A stretch of 16,007 nt of DNA, from positions 1-16,007 of the forward strand of contig CALFRR010000129.1 of the NCBI GenBank assembly GCA_937919435.1. The letters run 5' to 3'. Positions 1-7,269 of the stretch are shown here, piece by piece (position 1 is the first letter of the stretch; every line of letters starts with the position of its first letter). The notes under the pieces were generated by a model that was not told the DNA's origin, searched no databases, and saw nothing but the letters and a program-made list of their open reading frames with translations. The stretch is from an uncultured Alphaproteobacteria bacterium. GTDB lineage: Bacteria > Pseudomonadota > Alphaproteobacteria > Rhizobiales > Ancalomicrobiaceae. The translations under genes were made by a program, and so were the position numbers.

Positions 1-591
1 CCGCCGGTCGGCCTCGATCTGGGTCTCGCCGGGACCACCGAGGAAGCCGAAGCCGCCGCGCTGCCGCTCGAGATGGGTCCACGAACGGACCAGCCGCCCC
101 TTCTGATAGGTCAGATGGGCGAGCTCGACCTGGAGCCGCCCCTCCTTGGTGTGGGCCCGTTCGCCGAAGATCTCGAGGATCAGCCCGGTCCGGTCGAGGA
201 CCTTCGCGCTCCACGCCTTTTCGAGATTGCGCTGCTGGATCGGCGACAGCGGGTGGTCGACGATCACCAGTTCGACCTTCTCGGCCTCGATGATCGCCTT
301 CAGCTCCTCGACCTTGCCCTGGCCGATCAGCGTGGCCGGACGGGGGTCGGCGACCTTGACCGCCGGAGCGGCGACCACGTCGAGCGAAATCGCCCGCGCG
401 AGGCCGACCGCCTCTTCGCAACGCGCCTCCAGAGAGCGTGTCGTTACCCCCTCGCCGCGCGGCTGCGGCCGCCAAGGCACCACGACGAGCGCACGGGTCG
501 GCTGGCGATCGCGCGCGATGCCCTTTCGCGCCCTCTCGTTCCGCCGTTCGCCCTCGGACTCGTCCTCGTCGCCGTCGTCACGGTCGTTCAA
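1..591 (-). CDS. hflX: GTPase HflX, N-terminal part (runs off left edge)
   Basis: Ribosome-associated GTPase of the HflX family, which splits or rescues stalled ribosomes under stress. Only the first 197 codons are in the window. They hold the HflX N-terminal domain (ATLIGQGKVEEL, then VDHPLSPIQQRNLE and a DRTGLILEIFGERAHTKEG stretch) and the glycine-rich linker GGFGFLGGPGETQIEADRR that precedes the G domain. The GTP-binding motifs themselves lie outside, to the left. No ATG exists in this frame near the 5' end. I chose a TTG at 589-591 because GGGGA sits 9 nt upstream of it and because it begins 20 nt after the hfq stop. The first ~25 residues are acidic, charged and probably disordered. The hfq-hflX order is common in proteobacteria and suggests co-transcription. 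Family identity is secure; the start codon is an inference. Confidence 0.9.
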   Translation of the reverse strand, partial: MNDRDDGDEDESEGERRNERARKGIARDRQPTRALVVVPWRPQPRGEGVTTRSLEARCEEAVGLARAISLDVVAAPAVKVADPRPATLIGQGKVEELKAIIEAEKVELVIVDHPLSPIQQRNLEKAWSAKVLDRTGLILEIFGERAHTKEGRLQVELAHLTYQKGRLVRSWTHLERQRGGFGFLGGPGETQIEADRR

Positions 592-611
592 CTGCGTGTA
601 TCCCCGGAAGA

Positions 612-851
612 TCAGGCTTCTTCGCTCGGCTCGAACAACTGCACCGGCCCGCTCGGCATGACCGTCGAAATCGCGTGCTTGTAGACGAGTTGCGAATGGC
701 CGTCACGGCGCAGCAGGACGCAGAAGTTGTCGAACCAGGTTACGACACCCTGCAGCTTGACGCCATTGATCAGGAAGATGGTGACGGGAGTTTTGTTCTT
801 GCGAACATAGTTGAGGAACGTGTCCTGCAAATTGGGAGCGCGGTCCGCCAT
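612..851 (-). CDS. hfq: RNA chaperone Hfq
   Basis: Sm-like hexameric RNA chaperone that helps small RNAs pair with mRNAs in the cytoplasm; in several alphaproteobacteria it also affects nif gene expression. The protein is 79 aa, a usual length. It shows the N-terminal LQDTFLNYVRKNK helix, the Sm1 strand region with INGVKLQGVVTWFDNF, and the Sm2 motif YKHAIST (residues 57-63) of the proximal RNA-binding face. Gln9 matches the conserved uridine-contacting Gln of the family. The frame stays open upstream to an ATG at 920, but the ATG at 851 gives the normal Hfq N-terminus and has GAGG 9 nt upstream. The gene is followed after 20 nt by hflX and preceded by a 275-bp gap, so it probably has its own promoter. 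Confidence 0.97.
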   Translation of the reverse strand: MADRAPNLQDTFLNYVRKNKTPVTIFLINGVKLQGVVTWFDNFCVLLRRDGHSQLVYKHAISTVMPSGPVQLFEPSEEA

Positions 852-1126
852 GTTGTACGACCTCAGTTGAATTCGTTTCGTTTCGCGAGGTTCCCGCCAC
901 GTGAGAGAGCGGGTTGTCATCCGTTCAGGGCGGATGCCTCGGGGTCCGGTCGATCAAGATAGGACGGTGAAGGCCCATCGAACAGGTATGGAAGGCACCA
1001 CCGACGCCGGAACCGACCCTCCGACGTCGAAAGCCGAAACGTTGTGTTGCAGATGCAACGCCGATCGCAGCCGCTCCCCGTTTTTCGCGTAGCTCGTCAT
1101 ACGACCCCGGCCCCGTCGGTTCCGGT
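852..1126 (-). promoter_or_regulatory. Intergenic region between ntrX and hfq
   Basis: This 275-bp gap follows the ntrX stop and leads into hfq, so the hfq-hflX promoter is expected here. Only the Shine-Dalgarno GAGG before hfq is clear. A 6-bp dyad, GTTGCA-N2-TGCAAC, lies at 1046-1059. Two copies of a GTCGGTTCCGG-like sequence in opposite orientation lie near 1004-1018 and 1114-1125. I see no convincing -35/-10 pair, no T-tailed terminator and no small gene. Confidence 0.4.
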
Positions 1127-2494
1127 TCAGCCGACGCCCAGCGACTTCAGTTTGCGGTGCAGAGCCGACCGCTCCATCCCGACGAATTCGGCGGTGCGGG
1201 AGATGTTGCCCCCGAATCGGTTGATCTGGGCCACCAGATACTCCCGTTCGAAGATCTCGCGCGCATCCCGCAGTGGAAGAGACATCAGATGTTCGCCACC
1301 GGTGGTGGTCGGCAGAGTCGGCAGCATGGCACCGATCTCCGCCGGCAACAGGTCGGCGGTGATCACCGCGTCCGGATCCGCCCGGGTCAGGATCATCAGC
1401 CGCTCGACGTTGTTCCTGAGCTGCCGGATGTTGCCGGGCCAGTCGTGGGCCTGCAGCACCGCCATCGCGTCCTCGCCGATTCGCCGGACCGGCAGACCGG
1501 TGGTGCGCGAGATCTGGTCCATGAAGAACTCGACCAGATGGGGGATGTCGTCGCGCCGTTCGGCGAGCGCCGGCACCCGGATCGGCACCACGGCCAGCCG
1601 GTGGAACAGATCCTCGCGGAACCGCCCCTCGCCGATCTCGCGCGGCAGGTCGCGGGCGGTCGACGAGATCACCCGGACGTCGACCTGCACCTTGGTCGAG
1701 CCGCCGACCCGGGTGAAGCTCTGTTCGACCAGCACCCGCAGGATCTTCGACTGGGTCTCCCGCGGCATGTCGGCGACCTCGTCGATGTAGAGGGTGCCGC
1801 CGTGGGCCTCCTCCATCGCGCCGATCTTGCGGCCGCCGGCGGTGTCCTGCTCGGTGCCGAACAGCTCGACCTCCATCCGCTCCGGGGTGATCGTCGCCGC
1901 GTTGATCGCCACGAACGGTCCGGAGGCGCGATGCGACAGGGCGTGGATCGACCGCGCCGCCATCTCCTTGCCGGCCCCCGAGGGACCGGAGATCAGGATC
2001 CGGCTGTTGGTCGGCGCCACCCGCTCGATCTGCTGCTTGAGCTGGTTGATCGTGGTCGAGGCACCGAGCATCTCCTGAGAGGTGCCGGAGCGCTCGCGCA
2101 GCTCCTTGATCTCGCGCTTCATCTTCGACGCCTCGAGCGCCCGCTCGGCGATCAGCACCAGCCGATCCGCCTTGAACGGCTTCTCGATGTAGTCGTAGGC
2201 CCCGCGCTTGATCGCCGAGACCGCGGTCTCGATGTTGCCGTGACCGGAGATGATCACCACCGGCAGGTCGGGATGCAGCCCCTTGATCTGGTCGAGCAGC
2301 GCCAGGCCGTCGAGCCGGCTGCCCTGCATCCAGATGTCGAGGAAGACCAGCGACGGCCGCCGCTTCTCGATCGCGGCCAGGCACTCGTCGCTGTTGCCGG
2401 CGAGCCGGGTTCCGTGTCCCTCGTCCTCGAGGATGCCGGAGACCAGATCGCGGATGTCTTTCTCGTCGTCTACGATGAGAATGTCGGACGCCAT
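1127..2494 (-). CDS. ntrX: NtrX, nitrogen response regulator (AAA+ type, lacks GAFTGA)
   Basis: DNA-binding response regulator of the NtrY/NtrX pair, tied to nitrogen metabolism, redox and cell-envelope control in alphaproteobacteria. The protein is 455 aa. The receiver domain (1-120) has Asp9/Asp10, phospho-acceptor Asp53 (FLDIWM) and Lys105 (EKPF). The AAA+ domain (~145-375) has Walker A SGPSGAGKE at 169-177 and Walker B LYIDEV near 235-240. The C-terminal Fis-type helix-turn-helix is GGNISRTAEFVGMERSALHR (~428-447). The loop that should carry GAFTGA reads FGTEQDTAGGRKIGAMEEA and is about three residues shorter than the same stretch of the NtrC in this window, so contact with sigma-54 is unlikely. 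ATG at 2494 lies 2 nt after the ntrY stop and has a purine-rich GAAGAAGAAAAG upstream, so the two genes are translationally coupled. Confidence 0.96.
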   Translation of the reverse strand: MASDILIVDDEKDIRDLVSGILEDEGHGTRLAGNSDECLAAIEKRRPSLVFLDIWMQGSRLDGLALLDQIKGLHPDLPVVIISGHGNIETAVSAIKRGAYDYIEKPFKADRLVLIAERALEASKMKREIKELRERSGTSQEMLGASTTINQLKQQIERVAPTNSRILISGPSGAGKEMAARSIHALSHRASGPFVAINAATITPERMEVELFGTEQDTAGGRKIGAMEEAHGGTLYIDEVADMPRETQSKILRVLVEQSFTRVGGSTKVQVDVRVISSTARDLPREIGEGRFREDLFHRLAVVPIRVPALAERRDDIPHLVEFFMDQISRTTGLPVRRIGEDAMAVLQAHDWPGNIRQLRNNVERLMILTRADPDAVITADLLPAEIGAMLPTLPTTTGGEHLMSLPLRDAREIFEREYLVAQINRFGGNISRTAEFVGMERSALHRKLKSLGVG

Positions 2495-2496
2495 CT

Positions 2497-4902
2497 TCAG
2501 CGCTTTTCTTCTTCTGGGGTCGACGGACCCGCCGCCGGAGCGTTGCGGGAGGAAGCCGCTTCGGGGTCGGCGGAGCCGACCTCGCAGAGCGGCAGGCGGA
2601 AGCGGACCATCGCACCATGTCCGCCGGAGGCGACCGCCGGCGCATCGAGGAGATCGATGCGCCCGCCGTGATCCTCGAGTATCTTGCGCACGATCGCCAG
2701 ACCGAGCCCGGTGCCCTTCTCGCGGGTCGTCACATAGGGTTCGAGCAGCCGCTGGCGGTTCTCCTTCGGCAGGCCGATGCCGTCGTCGATCACCTCGACG
2801 ACCACGTCGGCGCCTTCCCGCACCAGCCGCACAGCGACGTGTCCGGCGTCGGGCCGCGTTTCCCGCGCCGCCTCCACCGCCTCGCCGGCGTTCTTCACGA
2901 CGTTGATGAAGGCCTGCGACAGCAGCCGCTGGTCGAACCGCCCCTTGACCGCCTCGGCCGGCAGATCGGTCGAAAAGACGATCTCGGGCTTGGCCACCGA
3001 CTGCAGGAACACCGCCTCGCGCAGCGCCTCTCCGATGTCGGCCAGCACCGGCTGCGGCTTCGGCATCCGCGCGAACGAAGCGAACTCGTTGACCATCCGC
3101 TCGATGTCGCCGACCTGCCGGACGATCGTGTCGACGCATTGGTCGAACACCGTCCGATCGTCCTCGACCCGTTTGCCGTAGCGCCGTTTCAGCCGCTCGG
3201 CGGAGAGCTGGATCGGGGTCAGCGGATTCTTGATCTCGTGGGCGATGCGGCGGGCGACGTCCGCCCAGACCGCCGAGCGCTGGGCCGAGACCAGATCGGT
3301 GATGTCGTCGAGCGTGACCACCCAGCTGCGCCCGGTGGCGTCCGAGGTCTCGCGGGTCATCCGGACGGTGATCGTCTGCTCGCGGCCCATCCGGCGCAGC
3401 GTCACCTGCGCCTGATGCGGTAGCGGCTGATCCTCGAGGATCGCCGCCTCCAGGATCGGCCCGAGCTCCGGCGCCACCTCGAACACCCGGGCACCGATCA
3501 GGTTCTCTTCGGGAACCGCGAGCAGCTCGGTCGCCATCCGGTTGGCGAGCGTCACCCGCCCCTCGGTGTCGATGCCGAGCACCCCCGCCGTGACCCCCGC
3601 CAGCACCGCCTCGGTGAACCGGCGGCGGCGGTCGATCTGGTCCTTGGCCGAGATCAGTTCGGCCCGCTGGCCGCGGAGCTCGTTGGTCATGGTGTTGAAG
3701 GTCTCGGCGAGGTGGGCGAGGTCGCCCTCCTTGCGGCGGACCGGCACCTGCACCGCCAGATGCCCCTTGGAGACGTAGTCGGCGGCGAGGATCAGCCGAC
3801 GGATCGGCGAGACCAGACGGTCGGCGAAGCCGATGCCGATCCAGATCGCCGCGATCAGGAAGATCAGTGCCATCCCGACGAAGATCATCGCGAAGGCGAG
3901 CTGAGCGCCGAACCGGCTGTTGTCGAGCTGGCGGTAGTCGCCCGCCGCCGCCTTGGCCTGCCGCAACGGCCCGAGCACGGCGGGATCGAGCGGCCGTGTC
4001 ACGTAGAGGTACATGTCGTCGAACTCGGAGAGCTTGACGATCACCCCGACCTGATTGGTGACCCCGGGGGTCAGCACGATCGGTTCGCCCTGAGCCGCCT
4101 CCTTCATCGCCTCGGGCGGCGGCATCAGCAGTTCCGACCACTCCGGCACCAGCACGGTGCGGGTCATCACCGTCCCGTCGGCGGTGAGCAGGAAGGCCGC
4201 CGGCAGACCGCGCAGCCGCGCCTGCCCGACCATGAAACTGTCGAACCGGTCCGGCTCGCTGTCGTAGAGATCCTTGGCACGGTCGACGTCGGTCGCCATG
4301 GCGATCGCATCGGCCCGGATCGCCCGGCCGTGTTCGCTGATGTAGGCCTCGCCGACCATCGCCGCACTCTCGACGATGGTCCGTGTCCGGACCTCGAACC
4401 ACCGGTCGAGGCCGCGGTCGAGGGTCACCGAGGCGAGGATCGCGACGATCAGGGCCGGCGCCGCGGCGACCACCGAGAACACCCCGATCACCCGGAGATG
4501 CAGGTTCGCCGCCGCCCGCCCGGCCCGCCAGGCGAGCCACAACCCGACCATCTCCCAGGCGATCAGGCCGAGCAGCACGGCGAGCAGGACGCCGTTGACG
4601 GTCAGCGTGACCGCCACCACCCGTGGGGTCGGCACCACCCGGGTCATGTCGGTCAGGATGGCGAAGGAGACGACCACGGTGACCAGCGCGATCACCGTCA
4701 GCACCAGCCCGAACTTGCGCACCCGCCGCGTGGTCTCGCCGACCGGTGCATTCGGCTTCTTCGGAATGGTCAGGATCGTCTGCTGGTCCAAGGAACCCTC
4801 GTCGACCGTCCCCACCGACGGGAATCGTCGGTCCTGTGTCGGGCCTATTTGTTGCAGAATTACGGCAGTGTTGCCACGACACAACAGCGGTAGCGACGAC
4901 AT
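2497..4902 (-). CDS. ntrY: NtrY, membrane-bound nitrogen sensor histidine kinase
   Basis: Transmembrane sensor kinase, partner of NtrX. With the start used here it is 801 aa. Hydrophobic segments fall at about 63-85, 95-118, 137-160 and 333-358, with a large extracytoplasmic domain between the third and fourth. A HAMP segment follows (~359-412), then a PAS domain (~427-535) and the kinase core. The H-box is RRIAHEIKNPLTP with His555, the N-box FINVVKNAGEA has Asn671, G1 is DDGIGLP and G2 is KGTGLGLAI. The start is uncertain. ATG 4902 has GGAGG only 3 nt before it, and the first ~35 residues do not look like a usual NtrY N-terminus. A GTG near residue 30, or a TTG near residue 38 preceded by GAGGG, are alternatives. 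The gene starts 16 nt after the stop of the lysE-type gene and is probably in its operon. Confidence 0.94.
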   Translation of the reverse strand: MSSLPLLCRGNTAVILQQIGPTQDRRFPSVGTVDEGSLDQQTILTIPKKPNAPVGETTRRVRKFGLVLTVIALVTVVVSFAILTDMTRVVPTPRVVAVTLTVNGVLLAVLLGLIAWEMVGLWLAWRAGRAAANLHLRVIGVFSVVAAAPALIVAILASVTLDRGLDRWFEVRTRTIVESAAMVGEAYISEHGRAIRADAIAMATDVDRAKDLYDSEPDRFDSFMVGQARLRGLPAAFLLTADGTVMTRTVLVPEWSELLMPPPEAMKEAAQGEPIVLTPGVTNQVGVIVKLSEFDDMYLYVTRPLDPAVLGPLRQAKAAAGDYRQLDNSRFGAQLAFAMIFVGMALIFLIAAIWIGIGFADRLVSPIRRLILAADYVSKGHLAVQVPVRRKEGDLAHLAETFNTMTNELRGQRAELISAKDQIDRRRRFTEAVLAGVTAGVLGIDTEGRVTLANRMATELLAVPEENLIGARVFEVAPELGPILEAAILEDQPLPHQAQVTLRRMGREQTITVRMTRETSDATGRSWVVTLDDITDLVSAQRSAVWADVARRIAHEIKNPLTPIQLSAERLKRRYGKRVEDDRTVFDQCVDTIVRQVGDIERMVNEFASFARMPKPQPVLADIGEALREAVFLQSVAKPEIVFSTDLPAEAVKGRFDQRLLSQAFINVVKNAGEAVEAARETRPDAGHVAVRLVREGADVVVEVIDDGIGLPKENRQRLLEPYVTTREKGTGLGLAIVRKILEDHGGRIDLLDAPAVASGGHGAMVRFRLPLCEVGSADPEAASSRNAPAAGPSTPEEEKR

Positions 4903-4918
4903 GTGCCTCCGCCCGGCC

Positions 4919-5548
4919 TCACCGGCCGGCGGGAGCCGCCGCTTCGACCACGCTGCGGATGCCGAACAGCACGAACAACACGCCGATCGCCCGGGTGATC
5001 GGGCCGCGGTGGGAGAGGAAGAAGCGCCCGACCGCCGGCAGTCCGGTCCAGGCGACGGTCAGCCCGTCGCCGATCGCCATGCCGAGGGTGGTCGCGGCGA
5101 ACAGGAGGCCGGCGTCGGCGAGCCCGAGTTCCGGCCCCGAACCGACCGCCAGCGCCCCGTACATGGCGAGCGAGAACGGATAGGCCTTCGGATTGGTCAG
5201 CCCGAACAGCATGCCGGTGCGGATCGGCCGTTCCGCCCCGATGGTCGGTGCCACCGTTCCGCCGGCCCCGCCGCGGATCGCCCGAACCCCGAGCCAGATC
5301 AGATAGGCCCCGCACAGAAAGCCGAGCAGGCGGAACAGCTCCGGTCCGAGCCGGCTCGCCCCGACCAGCGCGCCGAGCGCCAGCGCCGACCAGGTCAGGT
5401 CGCCGACCCCGTGGCCGAGGAAGAACATCAGCGCCCTGCGACGCCCGTGCGCCGCGCCGAGCCCGAGCACGGCGAGCGTCGCCGGTCCCGGGGTCAGCAC
5501 GTAGACGATGCCGGCGGCGACCGCGGTGGCGAAGAGGACGGGATCCAT
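4919..5548 (-). CDS. LysE/RhtB-family amino acid exporter
   Basis: Predicted inner-membrane exporter of the LysE/RhtB family, which extrudes amino acids or related small molecules; the substrate cannot be read from sequence. It is 209 aa, the usual length, with about six hydrophobic segments. The family hallmark TPGP is at residues 19-22 and the conserved NPKAY at 119-123; the glycine-rich GHGVGD stretch around 45-50 also fits. ATG at 5548 has GAGG 6 nt upstream. It lies between ntrC (255 bp upstream) and ntrY (16 nt downstream), which in many alphaproteobacteria are direct neighbours. Its place as the first gene of the ntrYX cluster suggests nitrogen-linked expression, but that is inference. 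Confidence 0.9.
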   Translation of the reverse strand: MDPVLFATAVAAGIVYVLTPGPATLAVLGLGAAHGRRRALMFFLGHGVGDLTWSALALGALVGASRLGPELFRLLGFLCGAYLIWLGVRAIRGGAGGTVAPTIGAERPIRTGMLFGLTNPKAYPFSLAMYGALAVGSGPELGLADAGLLFAATTLGMAIGDGLTVAWTGLPAVGRFFLSHRGPITRAIGVLFVLFGIRSVVEAAAPAGR

Positions 5549-5803
5549 CGGAGACCTCGGGGGCGCGTCGGGCGAGGGCCGGTGCCGCGCGACACCGGCG
5601 GCGGAACGAAGGGCGGGGAAGGCCTCCCACTCGCAGTCTAGGCCGAAACCGCGCGTCGGGCGTGCCGCAATTGCGATGCCCCTGCCGATCCCGCGGGCAC
5701 CGCGGCTCGCTCCGAGCAGAGCCCGACAACGGCCCCCGAACGTGACGAAGGGGGCCGAAGCCCCCTCCCCGGCCCGCTCGGGGCCCTTTCGGCGTCGACC
5801 GCC
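5549..5803 (-). promoter_or_regulatory. Gap between ntrC and the lysE-ntrYX genes
   Basis: A 255-bp non-coding gap. The part next to ntrC (5731-5785) holds several GC hairpins, listed separately. The rest probably contains the promoter for the lysE-ntrY-ntrX genes. A perfect 10-bp palindrome CGCAATTGCG lies at 5666-5675. GAGG precedes the exporter start. No clear -35/-10 pair is visible. Confidence 0.4.
5749..5766 (-). terminator. Hairpin downstream of ntrC, probable terminator
   Basis: On the minus strand AGGGGGC and GCCCCCT form a 7-bp stem closed by a stable TTCG tetraloop, about 38 nt after the ntrC stop. The tract that follows (TCGTCAC) is not a run of T, so termination without Rho may be partial. 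A second GGGGGCC at 5731-5737 can pair with the same GGCCCCC arm, giving a competing structure. Confidence 0.55.
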
Positions 5804-7246
5804 TCAGCGCGACGAGCGGATCACCTGGACGTCGAGGTCCCGGATCTTCTTGCGGAGCGTGTTGCGGTTCACCCCGAGCAGTTCCGCCGCCTTGATCTGA
5901 TTGCCGCGGGTGGCGGCGAGCGCGGCCGAGATCAGCGGATATTCGACCTCGCGCAGCACCCGGTGATAGAGCCCGGGCGGCGGCAGGTTGTCGCCGAAGC
6001 CGGAGAAATAGGTGGCGAGGTGCCGCTCGACCGAGGCCGACAGCCCCTCGTCGCCGGCCTTCTCCTCCGGCATCGACGAGACCACCGGCTGCGCCAGCTC
6101 CGCTTCGATCACCGAATTGGAGATCACGTCCTGCGGATAGAGCGCGGCGAGGCGCCGGATCAGGTTCTCGAGTTCGCGGATGTTGCCCGGCCAGCGGTAG
6201 CGGCGCAGACGCTCCAGCGCGGCGTTCTCGATCTGCTTGGCCGGCAGCCCTTCCTTCTCCGCCTGGGCGAAGAAGTGGCGGACCAGATCCGGAATGTCCT
6301 CCGAGCGCTCGCGCAAGGGGGGCAGCCGGATCGGCACGACGTTCAGCCGGAAATAGAGGTCCTCGCGGAACAGGCCCTGATTGATCAGCTGGCGCAGGTC
6401 CTTGTTGGTCGCGGCGACGATGCGGACGTCGGTCTTGATCGCGGTGCGGCCGCCGACGGTCGTGTATTCGCCCTGCTGGAGGACGCGCAGCAACCGCGTC
6501 TGGGCGTCCATCGGCATGTCGCCGATCTCGTCCAGGAACAGCGTGCCACCCTCGGCCTGCTCGAACCGGCCGGCGGAGCGCGAGGCGGCGCCGGTGAAGG
6601 CCCCCTTCTCGTGGCCGAACAGCTCGCTCTCGATCAGATCGCGCGGAATCGCCGCCATGTTGATCGCGACGAAGGGGCCGGCCCGGCGCTTGCCGTAGTC
6701 GTGCAGCGCCCGCGCCACCAGTTCCTTGCCGGTGCCGCTCTCGCCGGTGATCATCACCGTCAGGTCGGTCTGCATCAGCCGGGCGAGCACCCGGTAGATG
6801 TCCTGCATCGCCGGCGACCGGCCGACCAGCGGGATCCCCTCGCCGTCGCCGTCCTCTTCCTCCTGAGCCCGCTTCTGCTTCGGCTCGGCGAGCGCCCGGC
6901 CGACGATGGCGATCAGCTCCTTCAGGTCGAAGGGCTTGGGCAGATACTCGTAGGCGCCGCGTTCGGAGGCGCGGATCGCGGTCATGAAGGTGTTCTGCGC
7001 GCTCATCACGATGACCGGCAGATCCGGTCTGAGCTTCTTGATGCGCGGCAGGAGATCGAAGGCGTTCTCGTCCGGCATCACCACGTCGGTGATCACCAGA
7101 TCTCCCTCGCCCTGTGCCACCCAACGCCACAGCGTGGCGGCGTTCGAGGTGAGACGTACCTCGTAGCCGGCGCGCGACAGCGCCTGATTGAGCACGGTCC
7201 GGATGGCGGCGTCGTCGTCGGCGACGAGAATGTTGCCCGTCGGCAT
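5804..7246 (-). CDS. ntrC: NtrC, sigma-54-dependent nitrogen response regulator
   Basis: Master activator of nitrogen-limitation genes, phosphorylated by NtrB. The protein is 480 aa. The receiver domain has the acidic pocket at residues 10-12, phospho-acceptor Asp54 (VITDVVMPDE) and Lys104 (PKPF). The AAA+ domain shows Walker A GESGTGKE at 168-175, GAFTGA at 215-220 for sigma-54 contact, and Walker B TLFLDEIGDMP. The C-terminal Fis-type helix-turn-helix includes GNQIKAAELLGVNRNTLRKK. The frame is open to an ATG at 7363, but the ATG at 7246 gives the normal MPTGNILVADDD start of alphaproteobacterial NtrC and lies 23 nt after the ntrB stop; its Shine-Dalgarno is weak. A linker of about 20 acidic residues (EEEDGDGEG) joins receiver and AAA+ domains. 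Confidence 0.98.
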   Translation of the reverse strand: MPTGNILVADDDAAIRTVLNQALSRAGYEVRLTSNAATLWRWVAQGEGDLVITDVVMPDENAFDLLPRIKKLRPDLPVIVMSAQNTFMTAIRASERGAYEYLPKPFDLKELIAIVGRALAEPKQKRAQEEEDGDGEGIPLVGRSPAMQDIYRVLARLMQTDLTVMITGESGTGKELVARALHDYGKRRAGPFVAINMAAIPRDLIESELFGHEKGAFTGAASRSAGRFEQAEGGTLFLDEIGDMPMDAQTRLLRVLQQGEYTTVGGRTAIKTDVRIVAATNKDLRQLINQGLFREDLYFRLNVVPIRLPPLRERSEDIPDLVRHFFAQAEKEGLPAKQIENAALERLRRYRWPGNIRELENLIRRLAALYPQDVISNSVIEAELAQPVVSSMPEEKAGDEGLSASVERHLATYFSGFGDNLPPPGLYHRVLREVEYPLISAALAATRGNQIKAAELLGVNRNTLRKKIRDLDVQVIRSSR

Positions 7247-7269
7247 GGCCCTGTGGTCCTCGTCCGATG

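Noticed and set aside
852..920. Upstream extension of Hfq to an ATG at 920
   Set aside because: The added 23 residues match nothing in Hfq proteins, and the ATG at 851 has a good ribosome binding site.
1157..2671. Long plus-strand open frame opposite ntrX
   Set aside because: It is antisense to ntrX, rich in His/Arg/Asp/Gly of the kind produced by GC-rich codon bias, and shows no family motif. The minus-strand frame has complete NtrX domains.
3712..5641. Plus-strand open frames opposite ntrY and the exporter gene
   Set aside because: Low-complexity Arg/Pro/Asp-rich shadow translations of well-recognised minus-strand genes.
5673..5687. Possible sigma-54 promoter CGGCAGGGGCATCGCA before the exporter gene (minus strand)
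   Set aside because: GG-N10-GC spacing is present but both boxes have mismatches, including the -12 TTGC; too weak to call.
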